A stretch of 50,156 nt of DNA from Winogradskyella sp. (GCF_025210595.1 NZ_JAOARH010000013.1:1-50156); one strand, 5' to 3'. Positions 25,544 through 33,573 are shown, counted from the stretch's first letter. The notes: a model not told the origin generated them from the letters alone. Made by a program: numbers and translations.

Positions 25544-27232
25544 TTAAACCATTTCAACAAAAAGCCCTTCTTCAGTCTTTTCAACTTTAGTTAAACCATG
25601 TTTTCCAAGGCCTTTAATGCCTTTGTCCCAGCCTTTGTTGCTTAATCCAGATTGTGCTTTTAAATCACTTAAAGTCATTCTTTTTTGAGATTTTAAAACT
25701 TCAAAAATGGCTTTTTCATTATCGTTTAACGCTACTTGTTTCTTTTCTGGTCGCATTTGCGGGAAAAATAATACCTCTTGAATACTTTGATTGTTGGTTA
25801 AGAACATAATTAAACGATCCATACCAATTCCCATGCCAGAAGTAGGAGGCATACCATATTCTAAAGCACGTAAGAAATCGTAATCGATAGTTCCAGTGGC
25901 TTCATCATCCCCTTTTTTTGCTAATTCTAATTGATGCTCAAAACGTTCGCGCTGATCGATTGGGTCATTCAATTCTGAATACGCATTAGCAATTTCTTTA
26001 CCACAAACCATAAGCTCAAAACGTTCAGTTAGCTCAGCGTTTTCGCGATGCTCTTTACACAATGGACTCATCTCTTTAGGATAATCTGTAATAAAGGTAG
26101 GTTGTATATAATTGCCTTCACACTTTTCTCCAAAAATCTCATCGATAAGCTTGCCTTTACCCATTGTAGCATCTACTTCTATGTCCATGCTTTTGGCAGC
26201 AGCTCTTATTTCGTCTTCAGATTTGTTATAAATATCAAAACCTGTGAATTCTAAAATAGAATCGCGCATTGAAATACGCTTATATGGTGCTTTAAAATCT
26301 ACTTTGTGCTCACCAAAAGTTGCTTCGGTTGTTCCATTAACAGCTATAGCACAATGCTCTAATAATTTTTCGCAGAAATCCATCATCCAGTTGTAATCCT
26401 TGTAAGCGACATAGATTTCCATGGCTGTAAACTCAGGATTATGTGTTCTGTCCATACCCTCGTTACGGAAATTTTTAGAAAACTCATACACACCATCAAA
26501 ACCACCAACGATTAAACGTTTTAAGTATAATTCGTTAGCAATTCTCATGTATAATGGAATATCTAAACTGTTGTGATGTGTTACAAAAGGTCTTGCAGCA
26601 GCACCACCAGCTATTGGTTGTAAGATTGGTGTTTCTACTTCAAAATAACCAGCATCATTAAAAAACTGACGCATAGCATTAAATAGCTTGGTACGCTTAA
26701 CAAATACCTCTTTTACATGCGGATTTACAGCTAAATCTGCATAACGTTGTCTGTAGCGTTGCTCAGGATCTGTAAAAGCATCAAAAGTAACTCCATCTTT
26801 TTGCTTCGGAATTGGTAAAGGTTTTAATGCTTTACTCAGTAGTTGAAATTGTTTTACCATCACTGTTTTTTCACCAACTTTGGTTGTGAAAAGTTCTCCT
26901 TCAATACCAACAAAATCTCCTAAATCGATCAGTTTTTTAAAAACATCATTGTATAAAGATTTATCTTCGCCAGTGCAAATTTCATCTCTGTTAAAGTATA
27001 CTTGAATACGCCCTTCGCTATCTTGTAATTGTGCGAAAGATGCTTTTCCTTGAACATTGATAGCCATTAGACGACCAGCAATAGTTACCTGTTTACCTTC
27101 TTTATAATCAGATTTTATTTGTTTAGAGGTGTGATTAACAGGAAATAAATCAGCTGGATAAGGATTAATCCCTAAAGCTCTTAATTTTTCTAACTTTTCG
27201 CGTCGTACTAATTCTTGTTCTGAAAGTTGCAT
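25544..27232 (-). CDS. lysS: Lysyl-tRNA synthetase (class II) with C-terminal extension
   Basis: Class II lysyl-tRNA synthetase (562 residues) charges tRNA-Lys in the cytoplasm. The N-terminal OB fold (~50-150) binds the anticodon. The catalytic core shows YFEVETPILQPIAGGAAARPF (class II motif 1 area), FRNEGMDRTHNPEFTAMEIY (motif 2) and GMGIGMDRLIMFL (motif 3). The bacterial enzyme normally ends near LFFPQMRP; here about 64 more residues (~499-562) look like a compact winged-helix domain (LNDNEKAIFEVLKSQKRMTLSDLKAQSGL). Similar tails occur in Bacteroidota LysRS, so it may be lineage-specific rather than a fusion artefact. A perfect -7 element with a leader hairpin lies upstream. Identification is certain; the role of the tail is not. 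Confidence 0.97.
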   Translation of the reverse strand: MQLSEQELVRREKLEKLRALGINPYPADLFPVNHTSKQIKSDYKEGKQVTIAGRLMAINVQGKASFAQLQDSEGRIQVYFNRDEICTGEDKSLYNDVFKKLIDLGDFVGIEGELFTTKVGEKTVMVKQFQLLSKALKPLPIPKQKDGVTFDAFTDPEQRYRQRYADLAVNPHVKEVFVKRTKLFNAMRQFFNDAGYFEVETPILQPIAGGAAARPFVTHHNSLDIPLYMRIANELYLKRLIVGGFDGVYEFSKNFRNEGMDRTHNPEFTAMEIYVAYKDYNWMMDFCEKLLEHCAIAVNGTTEATFGEHKVDFKAPYKRISMRDSILEFTGFDIYNKSEDEIRAAAKSMDIEVDATMGKGKLIDEIFGEKCEGNYIQPTFITDYPKEMSPLCKEHRENAELTERFELMVCGKEIANAYSELNDPIDQRERFEHQLELAKKGDDEATGTIDYDFLRALEYGMPPTSGMGIGMDRLIMFLTNNQSIQEVLFFPQMRPEKKQVALNDNEKAIFEVLKSQKRMTLSDLKAQSGLSNKGWDKGIKGLGKHGLTKVEKTEEGLFVEMV

Positions 27233-27251
27233 TCTTGTAATTTTTTTGAAT

Positions 27252-27283
27252 CTTACCTTATGCGGTAAGCAGGTGCAAAATTA
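27252..27283 (-). promoter_or_regulatory. lysS promoter -7 element and 5'-leader hairpin
   Basis: On the minus strand, TAATTTTG (27283-27276) is an exact -7 match but lacks a TTG at normal spacing. Six bases later CTTACC, a six-base loop and GGTAAG (27269-27252) form a hairpin at the very 5' end of the leader. The lysS ATG is a further 20 bases down. Confidence 0.5.
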
Positions 27284-27314
27284 CATTATTTACAATAATT
27301 TGAGAACTGCTTTT

Positions 27315-28205
27315 TTAATAAGATTTTATAACCTCTAAATTTTGTTTTAGATCATCGTTCTTTGGAAATAGTTCAATAGCATTTTCTAATACTTTTATGG
27401 CTTTTTCTTTATAACCAGAAGCTCCTAATGTATTGGCTAAACTCATGTATGTTCTTGGCTCTTCAGGAAACAATTCTGTGTTAAATTTAAAAACAGCAAT
27501 GGCTTCTTCCACCCTTTTAGTTCCCCATAAAATGCGTCCATAAGTATTTAGTTCAAACATACTTGTTACTATATCTTTGTGTTTTTTTATCAGCTTTTTT
27601 TGTTTTCTTTTTAAGCCTTTTGCACCTTTTTTATTTAGAATTTTGTCAACAGCAGCTACAATTTGATAATTAGATTTGTAATCATTTACAGTGATGATAT
27701 TCTGAATATCTTCTTCAATAGATTTTACAGGATGTTCTACAATTCTATTTACTTCCTTATCGTTTTTATAAAAAATAATAGTGGGTACACGATGAATGTT
27801 TAAACCTGCTTCTTCGTGCTGAGGGCTTTGTTTATACATGTCTGGTTGTCTACTTACTGCTACAACAGTTAATTGTTCCATAGGGAAATTACATGTTTCT
27901 AGTACTCTATATAATCTAGGCACTTCTTTTTTGCTATCACCACACCATGTGCCCATAAAAACCGTAATGTTATACGATTTTAATTTAGAAGCAATAGCAT
28001 TTGTGATTTCTGTATTTGGTTGATAATCGTTATAGTTTTTTGTGAACCAGGATTTGTAGTTTTCTCCTTCTAATCCGTTTTTGTCAATTTTTCCAAGCAG
28101 GTAAGGAGTTGTTGTGTTTTCGGTTATTTCTACATTAATATTTTGAGCATTTAGTTGAAAGAATAATATAAATGCTAGTATAGTTGAAAAGATATTCGTT
28201 TTCAT
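27315..28205 (-). CDS. Exported thioredoxin-fold protein with TPR tail
   Basis: This 296-residue protein has a signal peptide (1-20, ending FFQLNA). A thioredoxin-like fold (~30-185) includes FMGTWCGDSKKEVPR near 83-97. Only one cysteine of the usual CxxC is present (Cys88, WCGDS), so classical disulfide exchange is unlikely, although monothiol chemistry is possible. A conserved cis-Pro segment HRVPTIIFY follows at ~137. Residues ~215-296 contain two TPR-like units (for example TYMSLANTLGASGYKEKAIKVLENAIELFP). It probably acts in the periplasm. It is on the same strand as the DUF1573 and LuxR-type genes upstream, but a 213-base gap with a large inverted repeat separates it from DUF1573. The domain calls are solid; activity is inferred. 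Confidence 0.82.
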   Translation of the reverse strand: MKTNIFSTILAFILFFQLNAQNINVEITENTTTPYLLGKIDKNGLEGENYKSWFTKNYNDYQPNTEITNAIASKLKSYNITVFMGTWCGDSKKEVPRLYRVLETCNFPMEQLTVVAVSRQPDMYKQSPQHEEAGLNIHRVPTIIFYKNDKEVNRIVEHPVKSIEEDIQNIITVNDYKSNYQIVAAVDKILNKKGAKGLKRKQKKLIKKHKDIVTSMFELNTYGRILWGTKRVEEAIAVFKFNTELFPEEPRTYMSLANTLGASGYKEKAIKVLENAIELFPKNDDLKQNLEVIKSY

Positions 28206-28328
28206 GATTGATTGGTTTTAAATGGAAATGGTTTGTTGTTTCTACAGCGTGTAGAATGAATGATGAGAAAGCATAAGGTTTAATATAGATGAATCCCATT
28301 TATTGAAATAAAGGTCAAAATTGTTAAA

Positions 28329-28389
28329 CTGAACTTGTTTCGGTTTCTTGTTTATTGAAAATCTATAAAAGATTTTGAAACAAGTTCAG
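28329..28389. repeat. Nested inverted repeat, possible dispersed flavobacterial element
   Basis: CTGAACTTGTTTC (28329-28341) pairs with GAAACAAGTTCAG (28377-28389), a 13-bp perfect stem. Between them AAAATCT, loop ATAAA and AGATTTT (28358-28376) form an inner hairpin, leaving a 16-base bulge on the left side. The 'CTGAACTTGTTTC' core resembles short palindromic repeats scattered between genes in this family. It lies in the gap after the DUF1573 gene and could also act as a terminator or RNA-processing site. Confidence 0.65.
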
Positions 28390-28418
28390 AATAATAAAAT
28401 TGTATAAGGGTATAACTT

Positions 28419-28826
28419 CTATTTTGCAGCTACAATATTTCCTTTGATTTTTAGGATTTTGTTGCCTCCTTCTGAATTAGACATAACAGTTACGGTTTTA
28501 GTAAAAGCGCCTAGTTTTTTTGTATTGTATTTAATTTCTAGTTCGCCAGATTCACCAGGTAGAATAGGTGCTTTAGAGTAACTTGGCACTGTGCAACCAC
28601 AACTGGTTTTTACTTTTGTAATTAGTAAAGGAGCATCACCTTCATTGATAAATGTGAAGGTTCTTACACCGTTAGAGTTTTGTTCAACGATTCCATAGTC
28701 AATAACCTCAGTAGTAAATTTTATAACTGCTACTTTGTTTTCGTGATTTACTAAATCAGCAAGATCTGCATTAAAAAAACCTACTGATAAAACTAAAATG
28801 ATAATTGTGTTTAGTGTTCGTTTCAT
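28419..28826 (-). CDS. DUF1573 exported protein
   Basis: This 135-residue protein has an N-terminal hydrophobic signal (1-~20) and one DUF1573 domain. It contains YGIVEQNSNGVRTFTFINEGDAPL (~43-66) and the conserved VKTSCGCTVPSYSK (~72-85) with paired cysteines, then PGESGELEIKYNT. The fold is an immunoglobulin-like sandwich (ASPM-SPD-2-Hydin class). These proteins are exported and abundant in Bacteroidota, without known activity. The upstream 107-base gap to the membrane-bound LuxR-type gene holds a perfect 12-bp palindrome, and a near-consensus -7 element (GATGTTTG on this strand) lies close to the start, so regulation by that neighbour is possible (inference). Confidence 0.88.
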   Translation of the reverse strand: MKRTLNTIIILVLSVGFFNADLADLVNHENKVAVIKFTTEVIDYGIVEQNSNGVRTFTFINEGDAPLLITKVKTSCGCTVPSYSKAPILPGESGELEIKYNTKKLGAFTKTVTVMSNSEGGNKILKIKGNIVAAK

Positions 28827-28904
28827 GATTTAATTTTTTTGATTAATACTGAAGCAAACATCTAAGATTATGATGTTAATTTAGAAAAATTAAGGTTGGA
28901 AATC

Positions 28905-28916
28905 GGTACTAGTACC
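28905..28916. promoter_or_regulatory. Perfect 12-bp palindrome GGTACTAGTACC upstream of DUF1573
   Basis: GGTACTAGTACC is fully self-complementary and lies about 80 bases before the DUF1573 start codon, directly after the stop of the LuxR-type regulator gene. Position and symmetry fit a dimer-binding operator. GC content is higher than the surroundings. Binding by the neighbour is a hypothesis. Confidence 0.4.
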
Positions 28917-28933
28917 TAGGTTGAATTTTGTAA

Positions 28934-29992
28934 CTATTTAGAAAACAGGGATTTTGCGCCGCTACGAGATTGTACGTTTAATTTTTTGTAAATGTTATTT
29001 GTATGCGATTTTACAGTACTAACGCTCAAAAAAAGTGATTCTGCAATATCTTTATTGGTTTTATTTTGAAGAATATGCTCTAAAACCACCTGTTCTTGTT
29101 TAGATAATTTTGCTTTTAAATCTTCGGTTTTAGTTTGTTTTTTTCTCCAGTTGCTGTAAAGCAAATGGATGTTCAAAAAAAGTGAAATTGCTAAAAAGGT
29201 ATAGAGGTAAATGTTCCAATTAGAATCTAAAGAAGCATTATTAGAAGCTGCTAACATGTAACGGTCAGAAGCTAATTCATTTCTATATTGTACTGTATAA
29301 GGAGCGTTAGGATAGGTGTTCTCTAATCGTGTTTTAAGATTGTCATAATATGAATTATCCTTTAAATCTTCAACATAATAGCTATGCAGATCACTACTTC
29401 TATCAGATAGATAGGCGTAAATCGAAAGCTCAGCGATGGGTTCATTTAATGCCTCCCCATAAGCCTGAAGCGCTTTAAACCATTTTTTGTTATTCAATTT
29501 TCTATTGGCTTCACTTCTTACTTCTCCATAGGCAAAGCGCATTTCGTTTTTTAAAGAATCGATTTTTAAGAAAGCATTAGCTTTTGGGTTACTAGATTCT
29601 ACCTTGCAAAATACCTGATTGCCAAAAGAAAATGGAAGGTTGAGTGTGTCTGTATTTTTGGCAATAAATAATAGTTCTTCACTATTATTACAATGACCAT
29701 TAAAATGGTTGAGGTTTTGCTGATTTTCTGAGCATTTATCTACATGTATTCTATAGATTCGATTTTCTGAGTCTAGCATATTGCCTTTAAACTCAAAAAA
29801 ACCAGTTTTATCTGCTGTAGTTTTAGCAATAATTTGTTCAGAATATACGCCAGACATTTTGCGGTAATCCTCAACTACAGATAGATATACGGTGTTTTGC
29901 CATTCTTCAGGATTTGTGAATCCAGAAAACGAATATTGCGCTTCACCATAGAGTGAACACAATAAAAATGCTATTAAAAATCTAATTTGCAT
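28934..29992 (-). CDS. Membrane-tethered LuxR-type regulator with periplasmic domain
   Basis: This is a 352-residue one-component regulator. A signal peptide or anchor (1-18) is followed by a periplasmic region (19-258). Its start resembles the DUF4369-type beta-rich domain (FSGFTNPEEWQNTVYLSVVED...GFFEFKGNM), and the later part is helical (~140-245). It then has one membrane helix (259-281), a short Lys-rich juxtamembrane coil (282-298) and a LuxR/GerE DNA-binding domain (296-350) with LSKQEQVVLEHILQNKTNKDIAESL and STVKSHTNNIYKKLNV. The DNA-binding end is therefore cytoplasmic while the sensor faces the periplasm, with no phosphoacceptor. Similar membrane-bound LuxR proteins with variable sensors occur in Bacteroidota. 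The downstream genes DUF1573 and thioredoxin-like are plausible targets; the ligand is unknown. Confidence 0.83.
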   Translation of the reverse strand: MQIRFLIAFLLCSLYGEAQYSFSGFTNPEEWQNTVYLSVVEDYRKMSGVYSEQIIAKTTADKTGFFEFKGNMLDSENRIYRIHVDKCSENQQNLNHFNGHCNNSEELLFIAKNTDTLNLPFSFGNQVFCKVESSNPKANAFLKIDSLKNEMRFAYGEVRSEANRKLNNKKWFKALQAYGEALNEPIAELSIYAYLSDRSSDLHSYYVEDLKDNSYYDNLKTRLENTYPNAPYTVQYRNELASDRYMLAASNNASLDSNWNIYLYTFLAISLFLNIHLLYSNWRKKQTKTEDLKAKLSKQEQVVLEHILQNKTNKDIAESLFLSVSTVKSHTNNIYKKLNVQSRSGAKSLFSK

Positions 29993-30099
29993 AAAACGAA
30001 TCTACATAATTTTAAAATATTCTAAGGACTACATTTCAATTTGTGTAACAATTTTAACACAATAACGTCCTATCTGTACATCAAATCAAAAACGAAATT

Positions 30100-30258
30100 A
30101 TGAGTATCTGGCGTGTTATTTTAGCTATTATTTTTCCGCCTTTAGCTGTTGTAGATAAAGGTTGTGGTTCATTTCTAATCACTTTTATACTTTGTCTATG
30201 TGGTTGGATTCCTGGAGTTATTGCAGCATTGATAATTCTCAATAATCCTGAACGATAA
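30100..30258 (+). CDS. PMP3/YqaE-type small membrane protein
   Basis: This 52-residue protein reads ATG 30100 to TAA 30258. The segment IFPPLAVVDKGCGSF followed by LCLCGWIPGVIAAL is the unmistakable PMP3/YqaE (UPF0057) pattern of two membrane helices separated by a short loop. The family is linked to membrane potential and salt or cold stress in yeast and plants; bacterial function is not established. The usual VFL turn is replaced by VVDKGCG, with a Gly/Cys-rich loop. It sits between the divergent LuxR-type gene and a lipoprotein gene, with 107 bases upstream. It was missed by length filters. Confidence 0.9.
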   Translation: MSIWRVILAIIFPPLAVVDKGCGSFLITFILCLCGWIPGVIAALIILNNPER

Positions 30259-30263
30259 ATCTG

Positions 30264-30293
30264 TATCTTTGTGCTTTACTAAATCCGTAAAGC
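30264..30293 (+). promoter_or_regulatory. -7 element plus leader hairpin before lipoprotein-lipB operon
   Basis: TATCTTTG (30264-30271) is an exact -7 match. GCTTTAC (30273-30279), seven bases and GTAAAGC (30287-30293) form a 7-bp hairpin that ends four bases before the ATG at 30298, so the leader is essentially one hairpin. No TTG lies at the expected -33 distance. Confidence 0.5.
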
Positions 30294-30297
30294 AATC

Positions 30298-31104
30298 ATG
30301 AAAAAATTATCCTTTTTATTTATTATTACTATCATTATAACAAGTTGTAATGTGACAGAGTCTATTGTTTTTGACAAAAGCATGAGTGGAAATTATGTTA
30401 CAGGTTTCGATTTATCTCCAATGATGGAGTATGCAAATAAAAATAGACCTCCGTCTGAAGAAAGAGAGCGTAGAGAGAAAATGGATACTACTATAGTCTT
30501 TAATGAGTTTTTAAAAACCTATAAAGACAGTATAGCGACCTTACCTGAGGAAGAACGCTTAAAGTTAGAAAAGTTAAAAGGCATGGTTTTAGATATTGAA
30601 ATGGATGAAGCAAAAAGTGTTTTTAATTTTAATATGTCAAAAGAGTTTGAAGCTTTTGATGAACTAAAAACAATTTATGAACAAACAGATGAGGCTATGA
30701 ACTATGTGAAGGATATAGGGAATAAAGATGGACAGGCTCCTCAACAGCAATTAGACGAATTTACAAAAACAGAGAAAGTAACATTTTCCTTTAAGAATAA
30801 TACTTTTTCTAGATTTCAACCAGCAACACTAGATTCTAATAATAGTGTGGAAGACGATAAAGGTGAAGAAGAAGAAAGTGCCGAAGATGACCAGATGAAG
30901 GACATGATGATGATGCAGTTTGAAGATGTGCTTTCTAATTCATTTTATACACTTGTATACACATTTCCTAAAAAAGTGAAATCTGTGTCGAGCAAAGATG
31001 CTACAATATCAGAAGATGGTAAAACAGTGACTTATAAGGTGTCGTGGAGTGCTATAAACGGTGATGCTTCAATTATGAATTTAGATGTTGTTTTAGAGGA
31101 TTAA
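30298..31104 (+). CDS. Unrecognised lipoprotein with acidic insert
   Basis: This 268-residue lipoprotein has lipobox ITSC (Cys17). The mature part contains a charged helical region (~45-100), a segment with FNFNMSKEFEAFDELKTIYEQ, a glutamine-rich linker and an acidic low-complexity stretch (~184-202, EDDKGEEEESAEDDQ). MMMMQF follows it. The C-terminal ~50 residues form a beta-rich segment (TYKVSWSAINGD). I know no family for it. It is translated just before lipB (three-base gap), and a promoter-like -7 box with a leader hairpin precedes it. Such lipoprotein-lipB neighbourhoods may be conserved locally, but that needs comparison. No function is proposed. Confidence 0.75.
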   Translation: MKKLSFLFIITIIITSCNVTESIVFDKSMSGNYVTGFDLSPMMEYANKNRPPSEERERREKMDTTIVFNEFLKTYKDSIATLPEEERLKLEKLKGMVLDIEMDEAKSVFNFNMSKEFEAFDELKTIYEQTDEAMNYVKDIGNKDGQAPQQQLDEFTKTEKVTFSFKNNTFSRFQPATLDSNNSVEDDKGEEEESAEDDQMKDMMMMQFEDVLSNSFYTLVYTFPKKVKSVSSKDATISEDGKTVTYKVSWSAINGDASIMNLDVVLED

Positions 31105-31107
31105 GGT

Positions 31108-31809
31108 TTGAATAAGACGATAAAGTTAAACGATTTAGGCTTAAAAGATTACAAAGAGACTTGGGATTACCAAGAAACGCTTTTTAAAGCCATTTTAGAT
31201 ACAAAAATCAAAAACAGAAGAGAAGATGCAGGTTTAGAAACCGATAATCATTTTCTTTTTGTAGAGCATCCGCATGTATATACTTTGGGTAAAAGTGGTG
31301 ATTTGTCTAACCTCTTACTTTCTGAAGAGCAATTGGCTCAAAAAGGTGCTACATTCTACAAAATAAATAGAGGTGGAGATATTACTTACCATGGTCCTGG
31401 GCAAATTGTAGGTTATCCTATTTTAGATTTAGAGAATTTCTTTACGGATATTCATAAGTACTTACGTCTTTTAGAGGAAATGATTATTTTAACATTAGCA
31501 GAGTATGGGTTAAAAACAGAACGAAGTCCTGGTGAAACTGGAGTTTGGTTAGATGTTGGTACTCCATTTGCTCGTAAGATTTGTGCTATGGGAGTACGAG
31601 CAAGTAGATGGGTAACCATGCATGGTTTTGCACTTAATGTAAATGCAGATTTAGGTTATTTTGATAATATTATTCCTTGTGGTATTAGAGGAAAAGCAGT
31701 GTCTTCTTTAAACAACGAGCTTGGTGTAGATAAGGTTGATGAGGAAGAAGTAAAACAGAAGCTTTTAAAGCATTTTAAAGTGCTTTTTGAAGCTGAGTTT
31801 TCTAGTTAA
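31108..31809 (+). CDS. lipB: Octanoyltransferase
   Basis: Octanoyl-[acyl-carrier-protein]:protein N-octanoyltransferase (233 residues) attaches octanoate to lipoyl domains of E2 and H proteins, the first step of lipoate assembly in the cytoplasm. RGGDITYHGPGQ (88-99) is the family signature. Lys157 (ARKICAMGVRASRWVTMHG) and Cys191 (IIPCGI) are the expected catalytic pair. The start codon is TTG at 31108, three bases after the preceding stop, because no suitable ATG exists near the conserved N-terminus. It pairs logically with the E1 gene ~28 kb away, since lipoylated E2 is needed for that complex. It ends in an 8-base overlap with the converging potassium channel gene. Secure identification. 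Confidence 0.96.
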   Translation: MNKTIKLNDLGLKDYKETWDYQETLFKAILDTKIKNRREDAGLETDNHFLFVEHPHVYTLGKSGDLSNLLLSEEQLAQKGATFYKINRGGDITYHGPGQIVGYPILDLENFFTDIHKYLRLLEEMIILTLAEYGLKTERSPGETGVWLDVGTPFARKICAMGVRASRWVTMHGFALNVNADLGYFDNIIPCGIRGKAVSSLNNELGVDKVDEEEVKQKLLKHFKVLFEAEFSS

Positions 31810-32734
31810 GCTCTGCTTTCTCACTTTCATTAATTTTACTTACATCTATATAGGTTTTTCCGTTAGATTGTTTTGCTGCATATACAAATTTTTGTCCCCA
31901 TTCAATTTCTTCAGGTTTGTAAGAAGATCTTGAATAGACCATTTGTCCTGAGGATTCGTCAAAAGCTCTTAGCATAGCTATAAACTCAAAATCTTTTTTA
32001 TTATAATCTTCTGTGCTTAACCCAAAAAGAGGGCTGTTGTTGTCAATAGGATGAACAATTGTCCACATAGAAGGGAAAAATCTAACTTTTTCACGTTCTA
32101 GATTTAAAATATGGAAATCTCTTAGTTCTGAGTTTTCACGTTTCATAGATACGCTTACATTAATTTCTACATCGAGCAGTTCATTTTTTTGTGGGTTGAT
32201 TAATCTAAACATAAAACCATTAATTTCTTGATAAGGGGAGATAATAGCTTTATCGCTGTATCTAATTTTAGATACAGGTTTAGAGAATCTACCATAAAGC
32301 AGACCTGTTGCCAAAGCAAAAAACAGCAAGCCTAAAAGTGATTCTATTGCAGCCACAATATTAGCTGGTAATCCTAATGGTGCTACTCTTCCATAACCTA
32401 AGGTAGTGATGGTTTGTGCACTAAAAAAGAAAGCTTCCATAAACTGCTCAAAACTTGTCATTCCTTGAGTTCCAGTTAAGTTTTCTACACCAATGATGGT
32501 GTATATTACGGCAAATATTATATTAACTGTAAAGTAACCAAGAAAGATGAAGCCAAAGAAATGTGACCATTTCATAGTCACCAATGTGTGGAAGAAGTTA
32601 AGGCGTTCAAATAAAGGTATGTTTGTTTTTTCGATATTAAAACTTCCATCTTTATTTAAAGCACGAAAACCTTTAGAAGATGATTTTTCTCCTAAACCAA
32701 AGTCATTGAACTCTCTTTTTTGTCGTTTTGCCAT
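31802..32734 (-). CDS. KirBac-type inward-rectifier potassium channel
   Basis: This is a 310-residue inner-membrane potassium channel. A cytoplasmic N-terminus with slide helix (~40-57, SFNIEKTNIPLFERLNFFHT) precedes TM1 (~58-82), the pore helix (~97-109), the selectivity filter TTLGYG (110-115) and TM2 (~123-148). TM2 carries GLLYGRFSKP. The C-terminal Kir cytoplasmic Ig-like domain (~155-300) includes FRLINPQKNELLDVEINV. Length and order match bacterial Kir channels. In vivo role is unclear in bacteria; potassium or membrane-potential control is likely. The gene is monocistronic and its 3' end overlaps lipB by 8 bases. Family assignment is firm. Confidence 0.94.
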   Translation of the reverse strand: MAKRQKREFNDFGLGEKSSSKGFRALNKDGSFNIEKTNIPLFERLNFFHTLVTMKWSHFFGFIFLGYFTVNIIFAVIYTIIGVENLTGTQGMTSFEQFMEAFFFSAQTITTLGYGRVAPLGLPANIVAAIESLLGLLFFALATGLLYGRFSKPVSKIRYSDKAIISPYQEINGFMFRLINPQKNELLDVEINVSVSMKRENSELRDFHILNLEREKVRFFPSMWTIVHPIDNNSPLFGLSTEDYNKKDFEFIAMLRAFDESSGQMVYSRSSYKPEEIEWGQKFVYAAKQSNGKTYIDVSKINESEKAELN

Positions 32735-32836
32735 AGTAAAGCCTCTAAATTAGCAAAAAGAAAAATAAGTGTTTTAATCTATGCTTTGGTATTTAAAATA
32801 TATGTAAGTAGTACGCTTTATGTTTACTCTTTTAAT

Positions 32837-33178
32837 TTAATCTTTAGCAACTTTTTCTACGCGTTGGGTTGTATCGTTTTTAGTTAAAGTTAGCCTTATA
32901 ATACTGTTTTCGTTTGCTTTTAAATCGTGAGGTATGCCTCCTTCTAAGGCAATAATACTTCCTTTATTTAAGTTGTTTGTTTTTTGTTGAACGCCAAAAT
33001 CAATATTTCCTTCAATTATTTGTACAACAATTGAGTAAGATGTTTTATGTTCTTTCATTACTGTACCTTTTTTCATGGCAATTCTTATTTCTTTGGTGAA
33101 ATCTGTTTCAAATAAGACAGAAATTACAGGTTTACTATCGTTGTATTCTATGTCTTGAAGTATGTTTGCTGTTTTCAT
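32837..33178 (-). CDS. Cupin-domain protein beside truncated haemoglobin
   Basis: This 113-residue protein is a single cupin beta-barrel, with FTKEIRIAMKKGTVMKEHKTSYSIVVQIIEGNIDFGV (~28-64) as motif 1 and GSIIALEGGIPHDLKANE (~73-90) as motif 2. The His in KEHK and the His in PHD are likely metal ligands; not all canonical ligands are visible. There is no signal peptide. The start ATG overlaps the stop of the truncated haemoglobin gene (TAATG), so the two are coupled and probably function together in nitric-oxide or redox chemistry, or in handling a haemoglobin-bound ligand (inference). A small single-domain cupin could be a sensor, a dioxygenase or a binding protein. Confidence 0.82.
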   Translation of the reverse strand: MKTANILQDIEYNDSKPVISVLFETDFTKEIRIAMKKGTVMKEHKTSYSIVVQIIEGNIDFGVQQKTNNLNKGSIIALEGGIPHDLKANENSIIRLTLTKNDTTQRVEKVAKD

Positions 33179-33573
33179 TAATTTTTATTTATATATTCTA
33201 GTTTGCTTTGAAAAACGTAAGCTATAGATTTTGCTCTTAATTTTGTGTTATCTGCAACTTCGCCTTTAAAGTGCTCGTCTATATTTATATCGAATAGTTG
33301 TATCCAGCGATCAAAATGAGTTTTATTAACGGGTAATGAGATATGAGAGTCAAAAGGACTGCCCTTGTAGGATTGTTTGCCAAAAATTAGGGTGTTCCAA
33401 AAGCGATACATTTTTGGTAAATGTGCTTTCCAATTTACTTTTGAAAAGTCATTAAATACATAAGAAAGCAACTCATCTTTATTAACTTTATCGTAAAAAG
33501 AATTTACCATCAATTCTACATCTTCTTCGGTTTGTATGTCTTGTTTGATTTTTCGCATAGATTTTTCAATCAT
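33178..33573 (-). CDS. Group III truncated haemoglobin
   Basis: This protein of ~131 residues has the 2-over-2 globin fold of the group III truncated haemoglobins. DIQTEEDVELMVNSFYDKV begins the domain, RFWNTLIFGKQSYKGSPF is the typical mid-segment, and the proximal haem His is in NKTHFDRWIQLF (residue ~86 from this start). Group III globins are thought to bind oxygen or nitric oxide; function is largely open. The frame is open back to GTG 33612, and ATG 33558 is a third candidate. I choose ATG 33573 as the first ATG, but a -7 box (33627-33634) would also suit GTG. The stop overlaps the cupin start. The globin call is firm, the start is not. Confidence 0.88.
   Translation of the reverse strand: MIEKSMRKIKQDIQTEEDVELMVNSFYDKVNKDELLSYVFNDFSKVNWKAHLPKMYRFWNTLIFGKQSYKGSPFDSHISLPVNKTHFDRWIQLFDINIDEHFKGEVADNTKLRAKSIAYVFQSKLEYINKN

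Noticed and set aside
28934-29992. A quorum-sensing reading of the LuxR-type protein
   Set aside because: It has no autoinducer-binding domain; the sensor part is periplasmic and the only LuxR feature is the DNA-binding end.
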